From positions 992,001 to 1,056,000 of the forward strand of contig OX637806.1 in the NCBI GenBank assembly GCA_951802425.1: 64,000 nucleotides of DNA, read 5' to 3'. Made by a program: the position numbers and the translations under genes. This DNA is from Clavaria fumosa. Lineage: Eukaryota; Basidiomycota; Agaricomycetes; Agaricales; Clavariaceae. Under the pieces are notes generated by a model. The model saw nothing but the letters and a program-made list of their open reading frames with translations. It was not told the DNA's origin and did no database searches. Below are positions 45,801-57,925 of the stretch, in pieces (positions within the stretch are counted from its first letter, which is position 1; every line of letters begins with the position of its first letter).

Positions 45801-47147
45801 TCGAAGGTCGCGTCGGCGGCGTTTATGGAGCTGCGGATGGCGTGTGATTTGTTCGAGCGGGCTGCCCCATTTGGAGGGCGTGCCCAGAACTTCCTTGTAC
45901 GTCTCCCCCTCCCCCACCCATCCATAGCGGAAGGAAAGAACGAGCCATTTGACGACCCCCACCCCCCTTTCCTTCCCCCGTCTGCCCAGCCCATCGTCCA
46001 GCGCATGGCGATGAAGGCCCACCAGACGTACATCGAGGTGCACAGCGGGATCGCGCCCGCCGTGACGCCGGACCTCTTCGCGCCGTCGAAGACGGCGAAG
46101 AACGAGCTGGACATCTTTAGCGGGCGCACGCACACGGTCGCGACGCGGACGACGACGACGGCGGCGGCGGCGGCGGCGGCGGCGCGTGCGCGGGGGGGGC
46201 CGCGGGCGCAGCGTGTGGGCTCGCAGGCGTCGGATGACTCGGTGGGCTCGCCGACCGCGGGGACGGGGACGGGGACGACTGGGGCGGGGGCGGGGACGGG
46301 ACTCGCGCCGCTTGCGGCGGCGTTTGCGGGGGTGCACCCGATGCTGATCGACCAGCTGCAGCGCTTTGATGGGCAGCTGACGGCGCAGATACGGGATGCG
46401 TACTATGATGCGCCGGACGCGCTGGCGGTGCAGCATTTGGAGCGCCAGCACCAGCAGCACCAGCAGCACCAGCAGCACCAGCTCCAGCAGCGGCACCAGC
46501 ACCAGCAGCAGGAGCAGCAGGAGCAGCAGCAGCGGCATCAGGAACAGCAGCAGCAGCAGCAATATGCGGCGCAGACGCGGGCGGGGCGGGGGTCGCCGAG
46601 CCTTTCGCAGTCGTCGAACGGGTCGTCGGCGGGGCGCGGCGGGCAGCTGCCGCTGCAACTGACGGTGCCGGACATGCCGTACACGACGGCGCCCATGGCG
46701 GCGGGGTATGCGGGGCGTCATGCGGATGTGGAGATGGCGAATGGCACGCAGCAGCAGCACCACCACCACTTTCGCGTCTATTCGGGGGCACCTCACCAGC
46801 TGCAGAATGATGCGTCGCAACAACAACAACAACAGCAGCAGCAGCAGGCGCAGCTGCCACCGCCGTCTCCGTATGCGACGAACCCGGCGCCGGCGCCGTA
46901 TTGGCCGGCGCCTGGGATGGGCTTCGCGACGCCGCCGGGCGCGGGGATGTACTACCCCGGAGAGCCGCCCGCGTACTCGATGGCGGCAGCGGCGGCGGCG
47001 GTGGCGGCCCCCCCGGCGCTGCACTCGTTCGCGCCGCAGTACCCGCCGCAGTATCTGGACCGCGAGCTGGAGGCGGACCCCCGCTTGCAGGAGGGCTGGA
47101 CGACGTTCATGCAGTCGGTGGGTTCGCCGCCTCGTATCTTCGACTGA
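42875..47147 (+). CDS. Zn2Cys6 fungal transcription factor
   Basis: A large nuclear regulator. Exon 1 (42875-42972) starts MSPSARKDASLMRAQ and enters the zinc cluster. With exons 2 (43089-43165) and 3 (43224-43251) this gives CAECRRLKLKCDKTVPCS and SCKRRGCSAICPNG, the canonical C-x2-C-x6-C-x5-C-x2-C-x8-C binuclear cluster that binds CGG-type sites. Exon 4 (from 43307) adds a dimerisation helix LHHKISDMSERIRQLED. A fungal transcription-factor homology region follows (WRLCELYLDQAPWFFGA, then ELALLFVVLCFGAVTDMN, LMGMATRMAQS|IGLHHD, RRALFWELFITDCWQ). It is split by short introns near 44600, 44860, 45060, 45370, 45690 and 45900. The C-terminus is Gln/Ala/Pro-rich (poly-Gln around 46440-46560), typical of activation regions, and ends SPPRIFD. 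Around 43677-43790 two small introns with an 11-bp exon between them fit best. Target genes unknown. Confidence 0.88.
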
Positions 47148-47402
47148 TGATATTCCTTTTTTTTTTGTTACCATGCATGAGGGTCTTTTGTCTTGTCGAT
47201 GTCCGCTGGATGATTTCTTATTTCTTGGGAATCTTGTTATCGTGTTGTCTGTCCTGGTCTCATGAAAGTAAAATAAAAATATTGAGCATATGTATTGTAT
47301 AGAGCTTTGATGTGTTTTTGCAGCGTACGACAGTAAAGATTAGGTTTTTCTACAGTAAAATGACAAACAATCCAAAATGATGTCCGTCCGTCCGATTTCA
47401 CT

Positions 47403-49520
47403 TCACAAGCCCTGGCAGAGCATCTTGCCGCGACGTATCTGCGCCTTGCACAGGCCGATCTCGGTCGGCATTGCGAGGAGCGAGGCGAGCAGGATGCCCA
47501 GCGAATCCGCGAAGCCGATGCTGCCGATCTTGAACTCGCGCGCCTGCTGGACGTGCGCGGGGCCGCGTGCCTCCGCCTCTAGCGGGTCAGGATGCTCCTG
47601 GTTCACGCGGTAGAACACGTTGACGCTGCGTGCGGTGCGGTGCGTCCGGAAAGGGAGGAGAGGGGAAGAGATACGTGAGTAAGGGTCGGCAGGGACAAAA
47701 GAAAAGAAGGGAAGAGAGAGAGAGAGAGAGAGGGAAAGGAACGCACTAGGCGAGGCCGCCGCAGATGCCCTCGATGCTGATGAGCGTGAACACGGTTGCG
47801 ATGCTGAGGCCTTCGGCGGCCGGGCTGAACAGACCGACGGCGGACTCGTATGCGAGTATGAGGAGGATGGCGAACTGGAGGATGGCCGGGAGCGGGAGCA
47901 GCCGCGCTGGCAGGGGCGGGAACCCGAGCGTGATCGAGGAGCGCGAGAGGAAGACGGTGGCCTGGTAGACGAGCTGTGGGTTTTTTTAAGAAATTACTGT
48001 AATTTTTTGGAGGCAATGAGAAGGATTGGCGTGTGTACGTACCTGCCAGAGCGGGTAGTAGTCACGGACTGAGTGGATGATCTTGCTCAGGAGCCAGTAC
48101 TTCTCTGGACTCGGAACGGGGTAAAGCAGTGTTGGGGCGATGCCCTGTGAGTTTGGCTGAGGCCTGGCCCATGAGAGAAGGGGAAACCTTGAAGGGGCGT
48201 ACCTGGTTGATGGTGTACTCTAGCTACAATGGAGTCAGGGGAAGAATGAGAGGCTGTGGTGAATGACATACAGTATAGACACAGACTGGCGAAACAGTGG
48301 ACATTAGACACGCCTGCTGCTAGATATTGTAGAGAAGGGGCCTACACAGCGGCAGCATGTACTTGAGAAGCAAGGGCTTCACCAAGATCCATTTGTCTGA
48401 TATAGACAGAGCGACCTGCTTGGCGGGGGGTGCGAGGTCGGCCACGCTGCGCGTCTCCGCCTGCTCCTCCGTGGTCGGGATGGGGGCGTAGGCCGCCGTC
48501 AAAGGCGCACCGATGGACGGGGCGTCGTAAGCGGACGGCAACTGCAGCGCCACGAAATCCCGTGGGCGTGGCAGGAGGAGAAAGTACGCAAGCGGTATAA
48601 TGGACGGAAGGACCTAGCGGGGGGGGGAGCATCAGATTGGTAGGTACTGTGTGATTTGTGAAGCAGCCACTTACGGAGGAGATGCCAACGCCCGTGCGGA
48701 CGCCCCAGCCACGGACCTCCCACCATAGAAATGCGCCCACTAAGCCGGCGGCACCTGTCCCCGACGCGAAATAGCTGGTGGAGATGAAATGGGAAGAGGA
48801 CGAGAAGGCATGTTCGCTCACCCGACGCTGTGACCGCCAACAGAGGAAGGAGCGTAGGTAGTGGATAATTGCAGGAAGGTCAATTCACCTAAGCCTGTGG
48901 ACACATCTGGTTACCATAGCACATAGGGGCAGGAGAACCTAAAATACCGCACCAGAGGAGAAAGAGGCTAAGCAGATACCGAGCAGCCTCATGCTCAAGC
49001 TTTCAAACAAGGCTACGACCTGAATAAGCATCACATGGTGACCAAGTGCATTTGGGATGCCCATTCACTTACGATCATACCCAGGGCGCTAAGCAAGGAA
49101 CAACCTATCAACCGCCTAGCATATCGTATTCGTCCCTTGAGGATATATGGCCATCCTATCTTGGCGGCGAGGGCCGGGGCAATGTTACAAAACGCAATGA
49201 TTCCCTTTGGGGTTGACGGTGGAACGAGATCCAAAGCAGCCGAGAGGATGATAACATACAACACTGCAGGTCGTCATATTAGCGTGATGGGTTGTCGAGA
49301 GCGCGCTACTCACCGTTATTGATTAACCCAAAGAGAAAGAAGGATACACCGAGGTTACGAAGAAGTTTCCGCTGCAACGCTACCAACAGGAACCCTCTCA
49401 GAAATTATGCAGTGCTCGATGAGCGCTACATGCCTTTGAGGATGATTACTGACCGTTCCGACCTGGAAATTGTGCATGCAGAAGTCCCTCACATTCCAGG
49501 TCGTCCTGGTTCCTTGCCAT
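47403..49520 (-). CDS. BTN1: CLN3/battenin-family lysosomal (vacuolar) membrane protein
   Basis: A multi-span membrane protein homologous to human CLN3 and yeast Btn1, which act in vacuolar pH, amino-acid and phosphodiester homeostasis. Minus-strand exons read: FLLVALQRKLLRNLGV; FFLFGLINN|VLYVIILSAALDLV; STPKGIIAFCNIAPALAAK, then IGWPYILKGRIRYARR; ALFESLSMRLLGICL; TGAAGLVGAFLWWEVRGWG; LPSIIPLAYFLLLP; a hydrophilic loop with QAETRSVADL; VYTVEYTINQGIAPT; and a C-terminal block EFKIGSIGFADSLGILLA, then MPTEIGLCKAQI before TGA at 47403. The block order and hydrophobic profile match the family. The N-terminal exon is uncertain: MARNQDDLE at 49520 is my choice, with 49585 as alternative. The gene is divergent from the flavin monooxygenase gene (about 250 bp apart), so the two may share control elements. 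Confidence 0.85.
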
Positions 49521-49766
49521 AGTGATCGAGTCCAGGGCGAATTCCTCTGAGCTTGTTGCGCAGCTTCCTTCGACTGCCAGCATTCGGCCAAAAAGGTTAT
49601 TTTGATCACGTGGAAATATCCGGGGAATTATGAACCACAAATTCCCACGCTTCATCTCCTATTCGTCGAGGTATGATGGCTTCCGTTGCAGGCAATTGGG
49701 TCCGGTGCAGCGGATGTCCGATCGATAACCTTCCTGCGGTTGTCGTTCACCAACACTTTGTTGCTA

Positions 49767-52482
49767 ATGGCGCTAATTCCTTGCGAGCAGAAAACAGAAC
49801 TTCCCTTTCCAGAAAGGACTGGGGCAGTGGTCGAATCCGACATTTCGCCTTCAGTCATCGCCAATATTTGGTTTCAAGCGTTTGTGAAAGCAGTCGAATC
49901 CAATGATACTACAGCCATCTGTCGCCTTTTCCTCGTAGATTCCTTTTGGAAGGACATCCTCGCCTTGACTCCCGACTTCCGCACAATTCATGGTGTTTCG
50001 AATATCAAAAGTTTCTTGGATACTTCACTTGCTCCATCTGGACTCTCTGCTCTGACGCTCGGTCAGGATGGTGTTCGCGCGCCTTCTATGGATGGTTTAT
50101 TGCCTGGTTTGGTCTTGATCATATGCTTCTTCACTTTCGAAACGAAGATCGGCAGGGGCTCTGGCGTCGCGCGCTTGGCCCCCGCGCCGAACAATGAGGG
50201 TTGGAAAGTGTACACTATGTACACCTGCCTTGTTTCCCTGAAGGACTTTCCAGCAAAAGTGTGTATTTTTGTAAAGCGAATGTTCTTTTTCTACGCAAGT
50301 TGACGGTGCCACCGTCACTCCTTTTTTGCACAAGACGGGTATCAACCGGAATCCAAATCCACAATATAGTGGTTCATGGGAAGAGGAAAGATTGGAGGAA
50401 AAGTCCTTCGTTGACAGAAAGCCGACCGTTATCGTCATTGGCGGAGGGCATGTTGGCCTTGAGGTTGCTGCTCGCCTTAAATACCTCGGCGTGCCTACCC
50501 TTGTGGTCGAGCAGCGTGCTCGCATTGGCGATAACGTGAGCCGCGCCTTAAACCGCCTAATGTTCTGTCTTATATATCACGATCTTTCAGTGGCGCCTAA
50601 GGTACAAGAGTCTTTGTACTCATGATCCTGTCTGTGCGTTCAAGTATTCATCCTGTCCATCTCGGTGCGACTCTAACATTTCATCCTACGCGCAAGGGTA
50701 CAACACCACTCCCTTATTACCGTTTGTGTCTTTTTGCTTTCCTCATCTAGAATTTTATCCGACATCCCTCTCAGATTTCCTTCCACTTGGCCGGTGTACA
50801 CCCCCGCACCGAAGGTGTGCCTCGTTCTGCTGACAGTAGCTCAAACCCGTTCTCAAGGCCATTTTCTCGCGTAGTTGGCGGATTGGCTCGAGAATTACGC
50901 GCACAGTCTGGAGCTCGATGTTTGGACCTCTGCGAAAGTCTGCAAAGCCGTCTGGCGCAACGATACGAAGGATTGGCTCGTTGAAATCAAGCGCGCGGGG
51001 AACGAGACTGTTTTGTTCGAGGTGAAGCACCTAGTGGTCGCAACCGGGTTTGGTGGGGGCACGCCCCGTGTTCCTGATTTCCCTGGAAAGGTGCGAGTGC
51101 AACATTGTTGCCATTTGTGTCACGCACTCAGCTTGTTTTGATAACTTTTCTGGGGCATGTTAGGATGCCTTTAAAGGTGCCATCCTCCATTCAACTTCCT
51201 TCAATACCGCTGCGGAACACATTGGAAAGAAGGCAGTAATCGTTGGTGCTTGTACCTCTGGTAAAATGCTTATCCTTTCTTGCGCTGCTATTCCTAAAGA
51301 GTCTCTCACTTCTCAGCTCACGATATTGCTCAAGATTTTTCCAAGCATGGCGTCGACGTGACCATGTGAATGATCTCTCGGCCCCTTGCAAACTTTTTTG
51401 CACACCTCTGACTTCTTTTAGGTACCAGCGGTCTTCTACCCATGTCATATCCACGTCCTGCATCGAGTTATTACTCAAAAGTACCTAGTCTTCTTTATTT
51501 CCCTCAGACCACTCAAAGTGACCCACTCTAGACATCTACAATGAGGAAATCCCTACTGATCATGCGGATCATATCTCTGGGTCACTGCCTTTTGCCGTAT
51601 TGTTGCCAATCTACAAGATAGTCATTCCTCAACTTGCGGGCACGGTGGATGCGTGCGTCCATTAAACTCGCCTCGCATCACTTCCTCTCCTTGTGTGTGC
51701 TGATGGTGTCCCTACGTAGGAAAGTGCTAGCTGGCCTGGAAAAGGTTGGGTTCAAGACAAACCTTGGCATCGACGGTACCGGGATCATCCCGCTCGTGTT
51801 CCAAAAAGGCGGTGGTTATTATATTGGTAAGAGTGATTCGTGCATCCCGAACCACGGGTGGGGTCTGATCATGTGGAAAAGATACCGGCGCGAGCCAATC
51901 CATAATCGACGGGGACATCAAGCTCAAGAGTGGCAGTGACATTGAACGATTCACCAAGAAAGGGCTCAGGTTCGCAGACGGCACTGAGCTAGAGGCCGAC
52001 GTCGTCATCTTCGCCACAGGGTGCGTTTTTTTGTTCAAAGATGTCACTTCAAGTGAAGAGAGAGACCTTTTACATTTTTTTGATTCGCTTCCTTGTAGCT
52101 ACGGCGATGCGAGGGAATCGGCCACAGATATCCTTGGCCCCGAGGTGGTGGCTAAAGTGGGTCCCATATGGGGCTTGGACCGGGAAGGGCAGGTGAATGG
52201 CGTTTGGAAGCGACTCGGCCAGCCTGGGCTGTGGTGGGGTGTCGGTGAGAGACGGTTCCGTTCGGAGCTCCTTCATTCCCAACTGCTCTGACTGGACCCC
52301 ATCCCATTGACTCACAGGTAATATGGCGACAACGCGATTCCATAGTTCTCATTTGGCTCTCCGTGAGTTTCTTCCTCATGTTACCAATGTTCTTACTTGC
52401 TTGAGTTTCTGGACCTTCTGATTTTTTTTTCCCCTAAATGTCAGAGATCAAAGCCATCGAAGAGGGTCTCTTGAAGTTGTGA
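49767..52482 (+). CDS. Flavin-dependent monooxygenase (FMO/YUCCA-like) with N-terminal NTF2-like domain
   Basis: A predicted NAD(P)H-dependent monooxygenase. The N-terminal 150 residues (MALIPCEQKTELPFPE, then WFQAFVKAVESNDTTAICRL and FWKDILALTPDFRTIHG) resemble the NTF2/SnoaL-like domain that precedes many fungal FMOs. Next come the FAD Rossmann motif PTVIVIGGGHVGLEVAARL, RIGDNWRLRYKSLCTHDP, and LADWLENYAHSLELDVW, then HLVVATGFGGGTPRVPDFPG (FMO-identifying region), AVIVGACTSAHDIAQDF (NADP-binding G-x-G/A variant), GLEKVGFKTNLGIDGTG and ADVVIFATG|YGDARES. The end, NMATTRFHSSHLALQIKAI then EEGLLKL, is at 52482. About nine introns are needed. The second dinucleotide site reads GACTSA rather than GxGxxG, as in many fungal relatives. 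The substrate is unknown. Confidence 0.88.
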
Positions 52483-53328
52483 CGAAGTTCAGACCTAAGG
52501 CGAAAAAGTGGACAGTCGCCAGTGTAACGATACAATCTAGAATCGATGAGCTTATCCGTGTTCTGGAAATGACTGGAAATGACCATTAGCTTTGTGGATT
52601 CGAATTGTGATTGGAAGTCTTTCGTGTGCGCTTCGGCTGAGGCTTGTTCTGGCCGTCACGGATTACTGCTGGGTACGTATCCAACCCGCCAATCTTGCGT
52701 ACGGGGGACTGACAAAAACGACGGAATGCAGAGATTGTTAGACACAAGGAGAAACAAGCCGAACGCAGAGAAGTAGCACGCGCTCTCTCACAATTTCCTG
52801 GGGATGCTGTATCGATGCTGTCGCGTGTCTGCCCTCAAATTTCCGGTAATTTGACTTACAGTACGCTGAATTCGTCCTTACTACCCAGTATCACATGACC
52901 GAATTACCTTGTCAGGTGACACTTTTTTGCTTTCCGCGTTTTTCTTGAGCAAGGCTACCTCTCCGTGGCCTCTCCGTGGGTAGGTGGCATTGTCAATGTA
53001 CAGAGACTCCGAGGCAAGTCAAGATGCCAGACTCTTCTCTCGGCGAGCCTTTCATTCAATGATATCTATTGGATGGCACCCACATGCTTCCAGTCAGAAA
53101 CGCCAAGCCTTATCGCCAACACAGCGCCTGTGCCTGCGCGCCCGCAGTTGAGCGCCCCCTGCCTCCCGGAATTGATTGATGGCTGATGGACGCCACAGAT
53201 TTGCGCCCGCAACGTGACGAGCCTTTTAGGCAGCAGCATTGACGGGATTGGTGAATCCGAGCCTCTCTCTACCGCGCCTATCGGCGTATTTCCATCGAAA
53301 GAAAGGCCTTATCCCTGAAGCTGCGTGT
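52483..53328. other. Intergenic region, no gene seen
   Basis: No conserved frame. It holds the 3' flank of the monooxygenase gene and the promoter of the calpain-like gene. An in-frame extension upstream of 53329 (from 53239) is possible. Confidence 0.45.
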
Positions 53329-56300
53329 ATGGCCGTCAGCACACCCGAGCAAATAGGTCTCCTCGTCACTGCCCAACTCGAGAAAGCCTTAGAAGCATGT
53401 AAGGCGAAAGTCGCCCGTATCGCCAAGCAATGTAGGGCACGGAATCGAAAGTTCAGGTACAAAGAATCCAGTCGTCTTGAATGTTCTCTAATTACAATTC
53501 TATTCAGGGATATTGAATTCGACCTCGAGAGAAAGCAAAGGGAATGTCTGTACGGGCTCTTGATGACGCCCGACTACGAACCAGCCAGTGTCTACCGCGT
53601 CACGCAGATATTTGACAAACCCAAGTTCTTCATCGATGGTGCAACCGCAAGCGACATCGTCCAAGGGGACGGCCCCTTGGACAACTCTTGGTTCCTTTCG
53701 GCACTAGCGACAATGTCGACCTCCAAAGGCTTGGTTGAGAAGTTATGTGCTGCGGTAAGCCAAGATGCAATTGTATCGTTCATTATGTTGAACCCGTGAC
53801 AAGCGCGACGAAGAAGTTGGCGTGTATGGTTTCGTCTTTTTCCGTGATTCACGATGGGTGACAGTTGTCATTGATGAGTACGTATTTCATCGACTTTTAA
53901 AGGAAGAGATTACTGATGTTAAGCAAAATTTGTGTAGCTTGCTATACACTCGCGTTCCGAAGTATGAAGAGCTCAACTACCAAGAGAAGTGTCTATATCA
54001 CTTCAATAAGGACTTGTATGCCATGACGGCTCGTACAGAGGGCAAGAATCTGTATTTCGCCAGGTCAGGGACTACTGGAGAGACCTGGGTATCTTTGATT
54101 GAAAAGGCATATGCCAAACTCCATGGTGACTACGCATCACTTTCAGGCGGATATTCAGGTGAAGCCATCGAAGATCTCACTGGGCAAGATTTACCCTCCT
54201 TTCTTGCTTTCTCACTACTGACATGCTTTGTGTTTATAGTGGCGTCACAACCAACCTGTCGACCAAAGTTGGTGAACCTAAATTGTATGACTTGCATTCA
54301 TCTCACGTTCTTTAAGGACATCCTAGATCCCGAACAATTTTGGAAGGATGAACTGCATGCGTCCAAGGATTGCCTGTTCGCGTGTGCTTTCAATACATTG
54401 GACTCTTCTCGCCAAGGCAAATCAATTCCGCATGTCGATGGACTCATCAATGGCCATGCGTACTCCGTACTGCGTGCAGTCAAGTTCAAAGGCAAAAAAT
54501 TCGTCGTCGTCCGCAATCCATGGGGAGAGTCTGAATGGACGGGGCCATGGTCTGACGGATCTGCAGAGTGGAAAGGAGAATGGCTTGAAGCGTTGGGCGT
54601 CTTGGACCACGTTTTCGGAGACGATGGTCAATTCGTGATGGAGTGTGCGTCTCATTTCGTCTATTCCGCTGTGAACTTGTGTCAATGATGCTACTCGCAT
54701 CATAGACAAAGATTTCCTTGAATCCTTCGAAGATCTTGAGAGGACAAGAGTATTTGGTCCTAAATGGACCATGTCATCCCACTGGGTGGAGGTTCCTGTA
54801 CGGCCACTTCCATGTTCCTGGTCATATGGAGATGTATCATGTGAGTTTTCCCCACCCTATGCTGTATGTTTTATCTTCCATTGACATTCACTTCGCACCT
54901 AGTCACCGTATCATTGAACAAACCCTCGAATACCGTCATCGTGCTCTCGCGTCTGGATGACCGCTACTTTTCTGAGATCAAGGGTCGATTTTGTTGGGCA
55001 TTTGATTTTGCCATCTTCAAGAAGGGTGAGACGGAGCCCTTGCTAGAGTCACCTGTGTCCTGGATGCGTAGCGAGAATGTTGAAATTGCTTTGGAGGCCG
55101 GCGAATATGTCATTCACGTCAGCCTTATGTCCATGCCTTTAATTACCAGGTGCCCTAATCTTCATTCATCAATTTAGGTTCGTCTGGATCGCACGGTTGT
55201 ATTTGCCGAGGTCCGGATCTCACCCCTTAAAAATGTTGTTTTGGGCTGACACTTACACCTAGGACTACTTTGAGAAGTCATCGAAGGATTGGGACCATCG
55301 AAAGCTGTCAAGGGTATTGAGCGAAAAGGCTCAAAGCCAGTCGATAGCCGTCAGTGAGTCATTATGAGCTCGCACCCAGTGTTGCTGTTCATCTTCTTCG
55401 ATGTCCTAGACTTCAGATCCAGGTCAGTTCTCGCATCTGTGTAGGAGGCCTCAGGTCATGCTCACTTTTTTTGGCGTGATTGACAGCTTGCACTCGGCGT
55501 TGCTCCCACGTCCCCTCGAAGAAATGGCCGGGACAGATATTGGCGAGATTAAAGCGAAAGAGGTTGCGGCACACCAGGCGATGGTCGAGGCCATGAAGAA
55601 AGAGAAAGAACGCGCTGAAACGAAGTACCCTGGAGACGCACATGCCACCAGCGAGACTGAGGCTAAAATCGATGCGCAAAAACTAGCCGTTGGCGGGGGG
55701 TATGGTAAAGTGGTTGAAGCCCACGGAGCAGAAGAGACTAAGGTTGCGGTTGACAAGGATGGCAAGGCATCTGAGGATGCCCATGGCGCAGACAAAGCTA
55801 AAGCCGTTGTTGACAAGGATGACAAGGCAGTTGGGGAAGCTCATGACACAAACAAAGCCAAGGCTGGCATGGCAGTGGATGGAGACCGCAGCGCAGGCGA
55901 AGCTAGGGTTGCCGCTGGCAAGGAAGATAGCAAAGCAATGGAGGGAGACCACGGCGCTAGCAAAGCTGAGACAGTTGTTGAAGGCAAAGGTTTCGAGAAA
56001 GCGAGGGGCGGAGCTGGCCACGGCAACGAGGGCGAGGACGACTGCGAGAACAGGGATGATGACGATGACGATGACGATGACAGGGGCGGGGACGAGGACA
56101 GGGACGAGGATGAGGACAGGGATGATGATGATGATGATGACGATGACGATGACAGGGGCGAGGACGAGGACAGGGACGAGGATGAGGACAGGGACAAGGA
56201 TGAGGACAATGACGATGACAGGGGCGAGGACGAGGACAGGGACGAGGATGAGGACAGGGACAAGGATGAGGACAATGACGAGCACGAGCACGAGGACAGG

Positions 56301-56822
56301 GACAATGATAAGGATGATGTCAAGGATGAGGATGGTGATGGTGACAAGGACGAGGATTGGTACACGGACGAGGATGGGGATGAGGACGGATATAACAATG
56401 AGGATGGGGACAGGGACGGGGACAAGGACACAGTTAAGGATGGGGACAGTGATGAGGTCAAGGACAGGGACAAGGGTGAAGACAAGGATAGGGACAAGGA
56501 TAAAGACAAGGGCAAGGGAAAGGGCAAGGACAGGGACAAGGATAAGGATGGGGATGAGGATAAGGATGGGGATAAGAACAGGGACGAAGATGATAATGAG
56601 GACGAGGACGAGGACGAGGACAACAAGACATCCGAAAGCGGCGCAACGGACAAAGACTCACTACCACCATCGCTGCCTCCTAACCCACTCTTCACCTTTA
56701 ATCGCGACACCGTGTTCTTAGGCTTGCGGGTCTATTGTGACTCGGAGGCTCGGGCTGTCATCGCCAGTCAACTCCGCTACGATCTGGATCCCCCCGATTC
56801 TCCACCTATGTCTCAATGTTAA
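53329..56822 (+). CDS. Calpain-like (C2 family) protein with Cys-to-Ser active site and long acidic tail
   Basis: Starts [20 protein letters not shown] (helical N-terminus). The protease core reads [67 protein letters not shown], then [34 protein letters not shown]; and [21 protein letters not shown] domain-III-like region follows ([30 protein letters not shown]). The His (GHAYSVL) and Asn (RNPWG) of the triad are present, but the catalytic Cys of the usual GDCWFL motif is Ser (TCT). Near 55300 [19 protein letters not shown] leads into a charged C-terminus with an Asp/Glu/Arg/Lys stretch of about 200 residues (56037-56635), ending in the fungal calpain tail [16 protein letters not shown]. Introns are short; one has a GC donor at 54184. 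Expected role: cytosolic, regulatory, probably without protease activity. Confidence 0.85.
56037..56635 (+). repeat. GAC/GAT/GAG-rich coding repeat (acidic tail)
   Basis: Imperfect GACGAGGACAGGGACGAGGA-type units of 6-60 bp encode alternating Asp, Glu, Arg and Lys. The reverse strand reads Ser/Leu or Val/Pro repeats, which I treat as artefact. A block of about 60 bp is duplicated at about 56160-56280. Confidence 0.85.
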
Positions 56823-57061
56823 AGCGAGGCATATGTTATGTATATCATGACTATTTGTAGCATTCAAATGTACAGAAATTTGTATCTTCTATCCTTCGCG
56901 TCTTCCGTTTGCCTGACGTAGCAGCGATCGCAAGGACAGATCTACGTCAAGTCTCGAGATACACAACCCGCGGCATTGGTTGAGTTCCGCGATCCCAGTC
57001 GCGTGTTCACTCTGCGATTGTAGTAGGATGTGGGGTACCTTTAGCCGATCCTCTATGACCA

Positions 57062-57925
57062 TCAAGGTCTAGTCACAACCCCATACCACACATCCATCGT
57101 CGTGATGCTCAAACCAGCCTGGGTGAGTTCACGGTTGCTGGAGCGAATCGAATCTAACAAAGCTTCGATGACCGCCCTCTCCCTCTCATTCCTCATGAAC
57201 TCCACGTCTTGCCTGAACTCTTTTCCCAGGACGGCAGAGACCTCCCACTTCCCATTCGACATGTTAGCGGGCGCCTTGATGATGCCTTCGTTGTAGACGA
57301 CAAGCCCGGCATCAGTAACAATCTGCTTGATGCGACGCGGGCTGAGGACGGTGCGGATGTGCGCCTCTGCGGGCGGCTTGCGGCACTCAAGCGAAGCATG
57401 CGCCAGCGCGGCCATTACGTGTGGGACGGACGTTGCGTCAGACGCCGCCAGTGAATATTCTGCGAGACAGATACGACCCGTGCGTGGTGCGAGCGTGCGC
57501 AGCGTCTCAAGTAGCACAGACGGCGCGGCGAGGTACCACACGCAGTGTGCGAGCACAACCGTGTCGTACGTTGCTGCTGCAGGCCCGCCTGCGTGCAGCG
57601 CGCCGAGCACACCCCCGGCTGCGGTTGCGTGCCATTTGATGCGGTGGCCGACAGGGGATACACGGAGCCCTGCGCGTGCATGTGGCGTAGGATCGACGGC
57701 GACAACGCGCCCGCGCTCACCGACCGCAGTGGCCAGCACTGCGGTGCAGTCACCCTGCCCGGCGCCTAACTCGAGAACGCGCTCGCCCTCGCGGATACCC
57801 CACATGCGCACGAGGTCGATGTGGTGCTGCGTCTGCGCGACCTGCAGCTCAGTGTAGCGGGGGTCGGTGGGGCGGTAGGCAGAGATAGTCCTTGCGTCGA
57901 AGTGGGGCGCCATTGTCGTAAACAC
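57062..57925 (-). CDS. Class I SAM-dependent methyltransferase
   Basis: A single-exon gene of 287 residues starting MFTTMAPHFDARTISAYR. Residues 50-59 (VLELGAGQGD) form the SAM-binding motif I, VVAVDP is the motif II acidic strand, and YDTVVLAHCVWYLA and GRICLAEYSLAA are the later strands of the Rossmann-like fold. The protein ends DVWYGVVTRP. No membrane segment is seen. The acceptor is unknown; small-molecule methyltransferases of this type are common in fungal secondary metabolism. It is divergent from the ferredoxin gene with about 340 bp between starts. Confidence 0.88.
   Translation of the reverse strand: MFTTMAPHFDARTISAYRPTDPRYTELQVAQTQHHIDLVRMWGIREGERVLELGAGQGDCTAVLATAVGERGRVVAVDPTPHARAGLRVSPVGHRIKWHATAAGGVLGALHAGGPAAATYDTVVLAHCVWYLAAPSVLLETLRTLAPRTGRICLAEYSLAASDATSVPHVMAALAHASLECRKPPAEAHIRTVLSPRRIKQIVTDAGLVVYNEGIIKAPANMSNGKWEVSAVLGKEFRQDVEFMRNERERAVIEALLDSIRSSNRELTQAGLSITTMDVWYGVVTRP

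Noticed and set aside
45741..47174. 477-codon minus-strand Arg-rich frame and 247-codon Ala/Pro-rich frame
   Set aside because: Antisense shadows of the GC-rich Zn2Cys6 gene, whose own frame contains conserved transcription-factor blocks.
55683..56710. Val/Leu/Pro- and Ser/Leu-rich minus-strand frames and a Met/Arg/Thr-rich plus-strand frame
   Set aside because: Off-frame readings of the acidic repeat of the calpain-like gene.
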